Origin: Streptomyces galbus
GTDB lineage: Bacteria > Actinomycetota > Actinomycetes > Streptomycetales > Streptomycetaceae
NCBI RefSeq assembly: GCF_005280195.1
Contig: NZ_SZPR01000019.1
Coordinates: 62,001 to 126,000, forward strand
Direction of reading: 5' to 3'
DNA: 64,000 nucleotides
Shown here: one piece after another, positions 24,937-31,946 of the stretch
How the letters are laid out: each line of letters begins with the position of its first letter
Position numbering within the stretch: position 1 is the stretch's first letter
Position numbers and translations under genes: made by a program
Notes under the pieces: model-generated
What the model was told of the DNA's origin: nothing
What the model saw: only the letters and a program-made list of their open reading frames with translations
The model's database searches: none

Positions 24937-26538
24937 TCAGCGCGAGGGGCGCCTCTTCGGGGGGACGGGGCCCGGGATCACGTCCTTGCCAAGGTGTTCC
25001 TTGATCAGATACTTGAGTTCCGGCCCTTCGATGAGCTGGAGCCGGCCATGTTGGCGGGCAAAGTCGTGGCTGGCCCTGCCAAACCACGATGTGGTGATCA
25101 GGACCCCCTTGGCGGCACGCTTGTGCTCGACCACTCCGGCGAGCGCCTGGACGGACTCAACGCCCACGAGCTTGCTGTAGCGCTTCGCCTGAATAATGCA
25201 CTCACCGTTGAAGACGGGGTCCTTGCTGACGGCCACCGCGTCAACGCCCTCGTCTTTGGACGTCTGGGTGTTCCAGGCCTCCATGCCGATCGCCTCGAAC
25301 AGTTGCCGAATCAGGTGCTCGAACTCGGTGGGCGTCAGCTTCACCAGCACGGGCCTGCTGTCCAGGCCGGCGACCACGTCCATGCTGTCCATGAGCCGGT
25401 ACTTCGACAGGTCGAACTCGACGATGGGGCGGATCGGTTCGAGATCGTAGGGGTTGGGAGACACCAGCGCGTTCAGTCCCCTCAGGCACTGCGCTGGATC
25501 AACCTGACTGAGACGGAGCTTTCCGAACTGCTCCCTGCTGGCGCTGAGCGTCACCAGACAGGGTGAGACCTCCTGACCGGTGGCCCGGTCGATGGTTCTC
25601 ACATGGCCGTTCAGGATCACGCCACTGACGATCCGGTCTGGATCGCTCGTCAGGACCTCGTGGACTGTCCTCAGAGCGACTTGGGCCAGGACGGAGGCGT
25701 AGATCTCCTTGCGCTCCTTCTCCGGACGAGGCAGCACGGTCATCTCGTCTCGGTTCTTCACGTACCGGTAGCCCCGCGCGGTCGGAACGATCGCCTCAGG
25801 AGGCAGATGGATCTCAACGAGTACGTCACCGGTGGCAGGGCGAAAGGCAATTCGATGCTCGTGCGGGAAGCCCGCTGGATACACCGACGCATCCAGAACA
25901 GCCCCTAGATGAGCCTCGACTGCTGCGGGCTCCCCTGCCCTGTATGCCTCGCGCTCTTCATCCAACTTCCCGTTGAAGGCCGCCACCTCATCAAGGGCCT
26001 TCGCTTCGGCCTGGCGGTGCTCGGCACGCTTGCGCTCCAGCATAGCCAGCCGCTTCTCTTCCGCCCGCCTGTGGCGATCCTGTGCCTCCCCGAACCGCAC
26101 ACGCGCCTCGGCAACCTCAGCCTCATAGCGCTTCCTGCCAAGACCCAGGACAGCAGCCAGACCACCTGGTTCCGGTGGTACGAACTCCTCCCAGCGCGGT
26201 GAAGGCTCCGGACGAGACCAGGGACGCTCGTCCAACGCGATCGGTGTGTGAGTCCTCCGCCGGCGCTCAAAGGTCGTCGGCGGATCGCCGACCAACGCGT
26301 CACGGAGCAACTGCCCGAGTTGCTCGACCTCGTGCTCGACCCCGATTGTGCGAACCCGCGCCTGCTCGGCCTGCTGCTCCTGATATGCGGCCTTCCGTTG
26401 TTGCTCCTGCCGCTTGCTGGCTGTCTCAGCGGCCCTGCGTTCCCGCTCAGCTTGTCGCGCCCGTTGCTCCTGGGCACGTCGTAAGGCTTGCTGCTGCCGC
26501 TGATAGTCGTTGCCCCGGCTGCTGCCCCGTTGCGCCAC
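24937..26538 (-). CDS. Mrr-type restriction endonuclease with coiled-coil N-terminus
   Basis: A 533-residue predicted type IV/Mrr-like nuclease. The first 65 residues are an extreme Gln/Arg/Glu coiled coil (EQRARQAERERRAAETASKR), a second charged helix spans about 150-195, a middle region of unknown fold follows, and the Mrr_cat domain is at about 405-520. Active-site residues of the PD-(D/E)xK fold are visible: Asp433 in DEGVDAVAV and Gln450-x-Lys452 in IIQAKR, after the helix FEHLIRQLFEAIGMEAW. Mrr enzymes cut modified or foreign DNA. No partner methylase is present, which fits a modification-dependent or abortive defence enzyme. Lower GC than the core suggests transfer. Confidence 0.85.
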   Translation of the reverse strand: MAQRGSSRGNDYQRQQQALRRAQEQRARQAERERRAAETASKRQEQQRKAAYQEQQAEQARVRTIGVEHEVEQLGQLLRDALVGDPPTTFERRRRTHTPIALDERPWSRPEPSPRWEEFVPPEPGGLAAVLGLGRKRYEAEVAEARVRFGEAQDRHRRAEEKRLAMLERKRAEHRQAEAKALDEVAAFNGKLDEEREAYRAGEPAAVEAHLGAVLDASVYPAGFPHEHRIAFRPATGDVLVEIHLPPEAIVPTARGYRYVKNRDEMTVLPRPEKERKEIYASVLAQVALRTVHEVLTSDPDRIVSGVILNGHVRTIDRATGQEVSPCLVTLSASREQFGKLRLSQVDPAQCLRGLNALVSPNPYDLEPIRPIVEFDLSKYRLMDSMDVVAGLDSRPVLVKLTPTEFEHLIRQLFEAIGMEAWNTQTSKDEGVDAVAVSKDPVFNGECIIQAKRYSKLVGVESVQALAGVVEHKRAAKGVLITTSWFGRASHDFARQHGRLQLIEGPELKYLIKEHLGKDVIPGPVPPKRRPSR

Positions 26539-26885
26539 CTCTTTGCCCCTCCCATGGCCTTACTCCGCCACAGGGCTGCATTCCCCTTCCACATCGCAGA
26601 ATCACACCCAGTAGGGACGTCACGTAACCGGACCGCACGGTGCACCGTTGACTCAAGTCGGCTGCACCTCAACGACCTGATCAAAGCCTGACAGGGCATC
26701 GCCCCCAGCACCCCGGACGAGGAGATCACGTCCGACATCTGGGGTCTGCCTGACAGTGAAAGCGGGCGCTGGCGGCGGCTGGCGTCATACCCACGCCCGA
26801 GCAGGGCCAGCCGCATGCCGGATCCCGCGAGAACGGCATGCGCGCTCTCCGCCACTTCTACGCCTCGGTCCTCCTAGGTCGTGTT

Positions 26886-27212
26886 TCAGAACTCGCTGAC
26901 TTGTCTGGCTGGCCGTTTGGGGAAGTCGCGGCCGGCCAACCAGATGGTGAGGTCGCGAGCGATGTCGTTGATGCTGGTCGCCGTGGTGACCTCGTGCTCG
27001 TTGCGGACGGTGTCGCGCTGGACGATCTCGTAGCCGCCTTCGTCCAGGACGGCCACTGAGGCGAACCACACGGGGTCGTCGTCAGGCTGGACAACGAGGA
27101 AGGTGTTGTCGGAGTCGTTGAGGTCGCTGATCATCATGAACAGCGCATCCTCGGAGGGGTCGTCGATGCGGTCGCCGTTCTCGCTGTCGGCACCGTAGTA
27201 CTGAGCCCCCAT
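26886..27212 (-). CDS. Passenger gene inside the IS element, unknown
   Basis: A 108-residue acidic protein (MGAQYYGADSENGDRIDDPS ... WLAGRDFPKRPARQVSEF) with no domain I recognise. It has a plausible start (gggagaggcaacgATG), normal high-GC codon use and an intact frame, and its stop lies 9 bp from the left end of the IS. The predicted alternation of short strands (NTFLVVQPDDDPVWFASVAV; GGYEIVQRDTV) and a final helix looks like a small immunity- or antitoxin-sized fold, but that is only impression. Being intact while the transposase is broken suggests that selection or recent acquisition maintains it. Confidence 0.65.
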   Translation of the reverse strand: MGAQYYGADSENGDRIDDPSEDALFMMISDLNDSDNTFLVVQPDDDPVWFASVAVLDEGGYEIVQRDTVRNEHEVTTATSINDIARDLTIWLAGRDFPKRPARQVSEF

Positions 27213-27281
27213 CGTTGCCTCTCCCTCGCCCTGTTCACCCTGGTCGTTCAGCATGGCATGGCAACCGACAGTCCTGGCCGG

Positions 27282-28024
27282 TCATAACCATTCGCCGATC
27301 GCAGCAATCAGGACGGTGGCCTCGAAGCGGACCGCAAGCTTGTCGAACCTGGTGGCGACCGCGCGGTTGCGCTTGGGCCGGTTGATTCCGCACTCGACCG
27401 CGTGCCGGGCTTTGTGGTCCTCTGGGTTGAAGGCCGGAGGCCGCCCGCCGGCCCTCCCGCGTCGCTTGCGGTTGGCGGCCTGGCCCGCCGGTTCGGGGAT
27501 CGTGCATCGCATTCCGCAAGGGCCGGACACGAGGACGGCCCGGGCCGGTGCGAGGCACTCGGATGCCTTCCAGGACGGCGGCGAACTGCGGACTGTCATC
27601 GCGCTGACCTGCGGCGACCAGCAGGGACAGCGGCCGATGGCCTTGTTCGCAGGCCAGGTGGATCTTCGTGGTGGAACCGCCTCGAGACCGGCCGCAGGCC
27701 GTGGTCGTCCGGTTCGACAAAGATGCCGTCTGGCGGTTCTTTGTAAGCCCATCCGTCGCGGCGGGTACCCGCGGCGTGTTGATGGGCCCGGCAGATCGTG
27801 GAGTCGAGGTTGACCTCCCACATGATCAACCCGGCCGCGTCCGCCCGGGCCTGCAGTCGGGTCAGCAGTTCGGGCCAGGTGCCGTCACGCTGCCGCCGAC
27901 GGAAGAGACCATAGACCGTCTGCCACGGCCCGTACTCGGACACCGCCGGCCTGCCCCCCATCGCGACCGGCGACATCGGCTCCAGCACGGCCCACTGCTC
28001 GTCAGAGAGATCCCCTCGCCCCAC
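27282..28024 (-). pseudogene. IS5-family DDE transposase, frameshifted and internally deleted
   Basis: The N-terminal frame has the classic start LSDEQWAVLEPMSP and the first catalytic Asp in VNLDSTICRAHQHAAG. Near EPDDHG the frame shifts by one base to SRGGSTTKIHLACEQGHRPL and continues to VLEGIRVPR. The block that should hold the second Asp (usually ADKAYSSR in this group) is missing; a third frame then gives CTIPEPAGQAANRKRRGR and the Glu region HAVECGINRPKRNRAVATRF to EATVLIAAIGEWL. With one catalytic Asp lost and two frame breaks it cannot be active. Confidence 0.85.
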
Positions 28025-28466
28025 ACCGCGATCATCACGGCACGGGGCGAGCAGCGAAGCCCGCTTCTAGTACACGCCCTAGACGCGGGGGGAGAACATC
28101 AAGGCCCTCGCTGAGTACCTCGGGCACTCGGACCCGGGCCTGACGCTCCGCGTGTACGCCCACCTGATGCCGTCTAGCCAGGAGCGGACTCGGAAAGCCG
28201 TAGCTACAGCGTTCGCTCGTAAGCGCACTCAATAAGAGTTCGGTAGCAACCTTCGCCGTAGATGCAGGAGCGATAGTTAACGCAGAGCTGCATGCTGAAT
28301 AAGAAGACCGAATAGTGGCGCCGAATAGCTTCACCGTTAGATGGCGCGTTAGGTCGAACCAATATTTAGCAGACGTAGAGTGTCCCGGGACTTGGATCCC
28401 TCTCGTGCAACCCGCCCGCCCCTCACCGAGACCGCAACACGCAGGAGAAATTGCTGATGGGGCATC

Positions 28467-28531
28467 AAGGGCCCTCTGTCGGGCTATGCTTGACCGCGAC
28501 GCGGTCAAGCATAGCCCGACAGAGGGCCCTT
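28467..28531. repeat. 65-bp perfect palindrome (32-bp arms, 1-nt centre)
   Basis: The left arm begins AAGGGCCCTCTGTCGGGC at 28467 and ends GACCGCG at 28498; a single A at 28499 separates it from its exact reverse complement at 28500-28531. Nothing in the flanks extends the symmetry. It lies 230 bp after the integrase remnant in non-coding, lower-GC DNA. As RNA it would fold into one long hairpin; as DNA it could extrude a cruciform. Its role (terminator, origin or attachment-type site of the old element) is unknown. Confidence 0.9.
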
Positions 28532-28724
28532 ACTTCAAGGAAGCGGGCTGCGCGCTCGCTCCACTGCCGCGGGATGCCGTGCAGCCCACATCCGACCGAC
28601 ACACGTACGGTGCTTCCGGGAGAAGTTCACGCACCCCTGAGGGCAATTCGGGGTTCCGTGGCCTCTCTGAAAAGGCGATTTGCGCGGAGGATGTTTCTCT
28701 CAATAAAGTGCGCATGCATTTCGA

Positions 28725-28752
28725 GGGCCGCTCCCGGCCAGGGGAGCGGCCC
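28725..28752. terminator. Hairpin GGGCCGCTCCC-N6-GGGAGCGGCCC
   Basis: A perfect 11-bp stem with a 6-nt loop, 41 bp upstream of the small ORF at 28794. A factor-independent terminator or attenuator of an upstream transcript that has since been lost. Confidence 0.6.
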
Positions 28753-28793
28753 ATCCCATCGATGCGTTTCGCCAGCACGCAACGGGAGTAACC

Positions 28794-28979
28794 ATGCTCG
28801 CACGTCCGCTTCTCACCATCACCATCGTCCCGAACCCGGCCTCGCTGCCGCTGCTCGGTGGCCTCGTGGCCTCGTTGCCCCTTTGGGCATCCGTACCGGA
28901 GGCCGCCGCTTGGGTCACGGGCTTCCTGGTCGCGTTCCGGGTGCGGGTCCAACTGACGCGCCGCCCCACCCACATCTGA
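28794..28979 (+). CDS. Small hydrophobic protein, candidate element gene
   Basis: A 61-residue protein with one or two hydrophobic stretches (SLPLLGGLVASLPLWASV; EAAAWVTGFLVAF) and a basic end (RVRVQLTRRPTHI). Codon third positions are about 80% GC and an acgggagtaacc site precedes the ATG, so it is likely translated. It resembles in style the short membrane (Spd-like) genes of Streptomyces integrative elements, but I cannot name a family. Its stop forms the start of the repeat shared with 24741. Confidence 0.5.
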   Translation: MLARPLLTITIVPNPASLPLLGGLVASLPLWASVPEAAAWVTGFLVAFRVRVQLTRRPTHI

Positions 28980-29088
28980 CGGCCCAGAGGCGGCCCGGAC
29001 ACAGCAGCAGGCCCCCTACCCACGAGAAAGTCGCAGGCAGGGGGCCTGGAAACTGAGAATTACTTCTTCTTGCCCTGGTTCTTGACCG
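28977..29088. repeat. gpmA 3' end and terminator, the second copy of the att-like repeat
   Basis: This copy includes the real last codons of gpmA, its terminator and the TGACGGCCCAGAG tail; the diverged partner lies at 24741-24839 in the same orientation. The two copies flank 4.2 kb that contains the Mrr gene, the integrase remnant and the IS. Confidence 0.6.
29010..29047. terminator. gpmA terminator
   Basis: CAGGCCCCCTACC and a GGCAGGGGGCCTG arm form a strong hairpin just after the gpmA stop codon (minus strand). It also closes the small plus-strand ORF that ends at 28979. Confidence 0.75.
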
Positions 29089-29821
29089 CCTCGATCGCCG
29101 CCGCGGCCGCCTCCGGGTCGAGGTACTTGCCGCCGGGGGTCACCGGCTTGAACTCCGCGTCGAGCTCGTAGTAGAGCGGGATGCCCGTCGGGATGTTCAG
29201 GCCCGCGATGTCCGCGTCCGAGATGCCGTCGAGGTGCTTGACCAGGGCGCGCAGCGAGTTGCCGTGGGCCGCGACCAGGACCGTGCGGCCGGTCAGCAGG
29301 TCGGGGACGATGCCGTCGTACCAGTACGGCAGCATGCGGACGACGACGTCCTTCAGGCACTCCGTGCGCGGGCGCAGCTCCGGCGGGATGGAGGCGTAGC
29401 GCGGGTCGTCCGACTGGGAGAACTCCGTGCCGTCCTCGAGCGGGGGCGGCGGGGTGTCGTAGGAACGGCGCCACAGCATGAACTGCTCCTCGCCGAACTC
29501 GGCGAGGGTCTGCGCCTTGTCCTTGCCCTGGAGGGCGCCGTAGTGGCGCTCGTTCAGGCGCCAGCTGCGGTGGACCGGGATCCAGTGGCGGTCCGCAGCC
29601 TCCAGCGCGAGCTGGGCCGTGCGGATGGCGCGCTTCTGGAGCGACGTGTGGACCACGTCGGGCAGCAGGTCGGCGTCCTTCAGGAGCTCGCCACCGCGGA
29701 CTGCCTCCTTCTCGCCCTTCTCGTTGAGGTTGACGTCCACCCAGCCGGTGAACAGGTTCTTCGCGTTCCACTCGCTCTCGCCGTGACGGAGGAGGATCAG
29801 CTTGTACGGTGCGTCGGCCAT
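29060..29821 (-). CDS. gpmA: 2,3-bisphosphoglycerate-dependent phosphoglycerate mutase
   Basis: Glycolytic and gluconeogenic interconversion of 3- and 2-phosphoglycerate in the cytoplasm. The phosphohistidine motif LLRHGESEWN has the catalytic His13, the second motif VLVAAHGNSLRALVKHL holds the other catalytic His, and HRSWRLNERHYGALQG is the substrate loop of dPGM enzymes. The 253-residue length is normal. The Lys-rich end KNQGKKK is the part duplicated at 24.8 kb. It marks the right border of the accessory island. Confidence 0.96.
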   Translation of the reverse strand: MADAPYKLILLRHGESEWNAKNLFTGWVDVNLNEKGEKEAVRGGELLKDADLLPDVVHTSLQKRAIRTAQLALEAADRHWIPVHRSWRLNERHYGALQGKDKAQTLAEFGEEQFMLWRRSYDTPPPPLEDGTEFSQSDDPRYASIPPELRPRTECLKDVVVRMLPYWYDGIVPDLLTGRTVLVAAHGNSLRALVKHLDGISDADIAGLNIPTGIPLYYELDAEFKPVTPGGKYLDPEAAAAAIEAVKNQGKKK

Positions 29822-30027
29822 GCGTATGAGCGTAATCCAAGGTTTTGGGCGCGGGGCGGCCGTGCCCGACAGGCGGACGGTTGACGGGGATTGTTAATCG
29901 AGTGGCCTGCCCGGCGTGCGCGTTCGTAAGGTGTGCCTGCCGTTCCAGCCGCTTACCTGAGCCGGGCCGCCGGCCGTTCACAGGCGCGGCCGTCCACAGG
30001 CATCCGCACACCACCGGGGGTCCCGCC

Positions 30028-31353
30028 ATGCCCGTCGCCCGTCTCAGACGCGCCGCCCGCGAGTCGGTCTCCGGCCTGCCCCCCGCCTTCTGGTGGCTGT
30101 GGACGAGCACCCTCGTCAACCGGCTCGGCGCCTTCGTGGCCACCTTCATGGCGCTGTACCTGACCCTCGACCGCGGCTACTCCGCCTCCTTCGCCGGCCT
30201 CGTCGCCTCCCTGCACGGCCTCGGCGGCGTCCTGTCCTCCCTCGGCGGCGGCGTCATGGCCGACCGGCTCGGCCGCCGCCCGACCCTGCTCGTCGCCCAG
30301 ACCGCCACCGCCGTCTTCGTCGCCCTGCTCGGCTTCGTCCAGCACCCCGCCGCGATCGCCGGTGTCGCCTTCCTCGTCGGCATGGCCTCCAACGCCTCCC
30401 GGCCCGCGGTGCAGGCGATGATGGCCGACATCGTCCGCCCCGAGGACCGCGTCCGCGCCTTCTCCCTCAACTACTGGGCCATCAACCTCGGTTTCGCCGT
30501 CTCCTCCATGGCCGCCGGCTTCATCGCCGAGGTCAGCTACCGCGCCGGCTTCCTCCTCGAGGCCGGCATGACCCTCGCCTGCGCGGTCGTCGTCTTCCTC
30601 AAGCTGCCCGAGTCCCGGCCCGCCCCCGCCCCGAAGTCCGACGCCGGCCCGGCACCCGCCGTCGGCCTCGGGGACGTCCTGCGCGACGGCCGGTTCATGG
30701 GTGTCGTCGGGCTGTCGTTCCTCATCGCGCTGATCTTCCAGCAGGGTTCGGTCGGCCTGCCCGTCGCCATGGGCGCCGCCGGGTTCACCCCGGCCGACTA
30801 CGGCATGGCCGTCGCCGTCAACGGCGTCCTGATCGTCGCCCTCCAGATCCCCGTCACCCGCTTCATCGAACACCGCGACCCGCGCCGGCTGCTCGTCGTC
30901 TCCTCGGTCCTCGCCGGGTACGGCTTCGGCCTCACCGCCTTCGCCGGGTCCGTCGGCGCCTTCGCCCTCACGGTGTGCGTGTGGACGCTCGCCGAGATCG
31001 TCAACGCGCCCACCCAGACCGGGCTCGTCGTCCGCCTCTCCCCGGTCCACGGACGCGGCCGCTACCAGGGCATGTACACCCTCTCCTGGGCCGTCGCCGC
31101 CCTCGTCGCCCCCCTGATGTCCGGCTTCGTCATCGACCGGTTCGGCGCGGAGTGGCTGTGGGGACTGTGCGCCGTCGTCGGCACGGTGGCGGGCCTCGGT
31201 TACGCCGCCCTCATGCGCCGCCTGCCCGAGGGCACGGAGGGGGCCGCCGACCTCACACCCCGGGCCACCGCCCCCACCATCCCCAGCGTCTCCGACGGTC
31301 CCAGCGTCAGCGACCGTCCCACCGACTCTGACCGCCCCGCCCAGCCCGCCTGA
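30028..31353 (+). CDS. MFS transporter
   Basis: A 441-residue major facilitator protein with about 12 predicted membrane segments. The MFS loop motif appears as GGVMADRLGRRPTLLV between TM2 and TM3. SVSSMAAGFIAE and VSFLIALIFQQGSVGLPVAM-type segments are typical of YajR/MdtH-like drug efflux members. ATG at 30028 is used; the open frame extends further upstream without a site. The C-terminus carries a repeat-like tail (SVSDGPSVSDRPTDSDRP), and the 21 bp that include the stop codon are duplicated 26 bp downstream. Substrate unknown. Confidence 0.85.
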   Translation: MPVARLRRAARESVSGLPPAFWWLWTSTLVNRLGAFVATFMALYLTLDRGYSASFAGLVASLHGLGGVLSSLGGGVMADRLGRRPTLLVAQTATAVFVALLGFVQHPAAIAGVAFLVGMASNASRPAVQAMMADIVRPEDRVRAFSLNYWAINLGFAVSSMAAGFIAEVSYRAGFLLEAGMTLACAVVVFLKLPESRPAPAPKSDAGPAPAVGLGDVLRDGRFMGVVGLSFLIALIFQQGSVGLPVAMGAAGFTPADYGMAVAVNGVLIVALQIPVTRFIEHRDPRRLLVVSSVLAGYGFGLTAFAGSVGAFALTVCVWTLAEIVNAPTQTGLVVRLSPVHGRGRYQGMYTLSWAVAALVAPLMSGFVIDRFGAEWLWGLCAVVGTVAGLGYAALMRRLPEGTEGAADLTPRATAPTIPSVSDGPSVSDRPTDSDRPAQPA

Positions 31354-31382
31354 TCCGACGGCCCGCCCAGCCCGCCTGATCC
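31336..31382. repeat. 21-bp direct repeat spanning the stop codon of the MFS gene
   Basis: CCCGCCCAGCCCGCCTGATCC occurs at 31336-31356 and 31362-31382. The first copy contains the TGA of the MFS gene; the second repeats the same ending downstream, so read-through would meet a second copy in a different frame. Probably replication slippage. Confidence 0.75.
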
Positions 31383-31471
31383 AGCGCCCCGCGCTGGCGT
31401 GCAGCGACCGCCCGGCGGGCGCGCCCCCTCACCCACCCGTGCGACCCTCTCCCGGAGGCATTCGCGGTCCC

Positions 31472-31897
31472 TCACGGATGCATCCGCGTCCCCTTCAACA
31501 CCTTGTCCACCGCGTTCCGCGGCCCGTACACCGACAGCCCCACCAGGTCCAGCTCGGCCGTCGGCACGGCCCGTACCGCCGCCCGGTTGTCCCGGTCGTT
31601 GCCCGTCGTGAAGAGGTCGCCCGTGAAGACGGCCCGGGGCAGCGCCCGGGACAGCACGCGCGCGTGGGCCGCCGTCAGGGTCTCCTTCGTGCCCTGGAAG
31701 ACCAGGACGGGCTGGCGGAACATCGGCAGGTAGCCCACGCCGTCCGCGTCCTCGTACGGTTCCCCGATCACCTCGGGGACCTGCGTGCCCAGCCCGCTGA
31801 CCAGGAACGCGGTGACGTTCAACCGCTGCCACGGCTCCAGGTCCTCGCGCAGCAGCACGGCGATCTTCGTGTCGAAACGGAGGGGTTCAGTGCTCAT
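31472..31897 (-). CDS. DUF2000 family protein
   Basis: A 141-residue protein of the DUF2000 family (LRFDTKIAVLLREDLEPWQR ... NVTAFLVSGLG ... GRNAVDKVL-type ending). It has a PTH2-like alpha/beta fold by family knowledge, but the biochemical role is unknown. ATG at 31897 is chosen, since the longer frame overlaps the divergent AraC gene. DUF2000 and AraC genes are often divergent neighbours, as here with a 49-bp gap, so the AraC protein probably controls it. Confidence 0.8.
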   Translation of the reverse strand: MSTEPLRFDTKIAVLLREDLEPWQRLNVTAFLVSGLGTQVPEVIGEPYEDADGVGYLPMFRQPVLVFQGTKETLTAAHARVLSRALPRAVFTGDLFTTGNDRDNRAAVRAVPTAELDLVGLSVYGPRNAVDKVLKGTRMHP

Positions 31898-31946
31898 ACG
31901 ACGAGACTGCCGAGCCCCGTACGACCCCGTCTTGTACGTTCTTTGC

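Larger units (their letters stand above)
26877..28078 (-). mobile_element. IS5-family-like insertion sequence, 1202 bp, with 3-bp target repeat CTA
   Basis: Boundaries follow from the interrupted integrase: CTA at 26874-26876 and again at 28079-28081 is the target duplication. The ends are related inverted repeats: GGTCGTGTTTCAGAAC on the left and, read inward, GGGCGTGTACTAGAAG on the right. The element carries a decayed DDE transposase (28024 to 27282) and a passenger gene (27212 to 26886) on the same strand. A 3-bp CTA target site fits the IS5/IS427 group. Confidence 0.85.
26760..28235 (+). pseudogene. Tyrosine integrase C-terminal remnant split by an IS element
   Basis: The left fragment (26760-26876) reads KRALAAAGVIPTPEQG ... 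ENGMRALRHFYASVLL. After the IS, the right fragment (28082-28235) resumes with DAG, one extra G, then ENIKALAEYLGHSDPG and LRVYAHLMPSS to a stop at 28233. Joined, they give the catalytic end of a phage/ICE-type tyrosine recombinase with the LGH box and the nucleophile Tyr of RVYAHL. Upstream the frame is closed at 26757 and the N-terminal domains are absent, so it was already decayed or truncated. The usual His of the HxLRH box is Arg here (MRALRH). Confidence 0.85.
28236..28793. other. Non-coding remnant of a mobile element
   Basis: About 560 bp with no credible gene, noticeably lower GC in its first 150 bp than anything nearby, then the 65-bp palindrome and a second hairpin at 28725-28752 (GGGCCGCTCCC / GGGAGCGGCCC). 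The composition and hairpins fit the regulatory region of a decayed integrative element. Confidence 0.6.

Noticed and set aside
27518..27612. Programmed frameshift in the IS transposase
   Set aside because: There is no A-run slippery site, and a catalytic block is missing as well, so decay explains the frames better.
28380..28420. tRNA-like fragment (GGGACTTGGATCCC)
   Set aside because: No acceptor, D or T arms; only a short chance hairpin.
28451..29056. 201-codon plus-strand frame from the palindrome to gpmA
   Set aside because: It depends on reading through the palindrome and hairpins; residues after the palindrome are composition-driven and it overlaps the better-supported 61-codon ORF in another frame.
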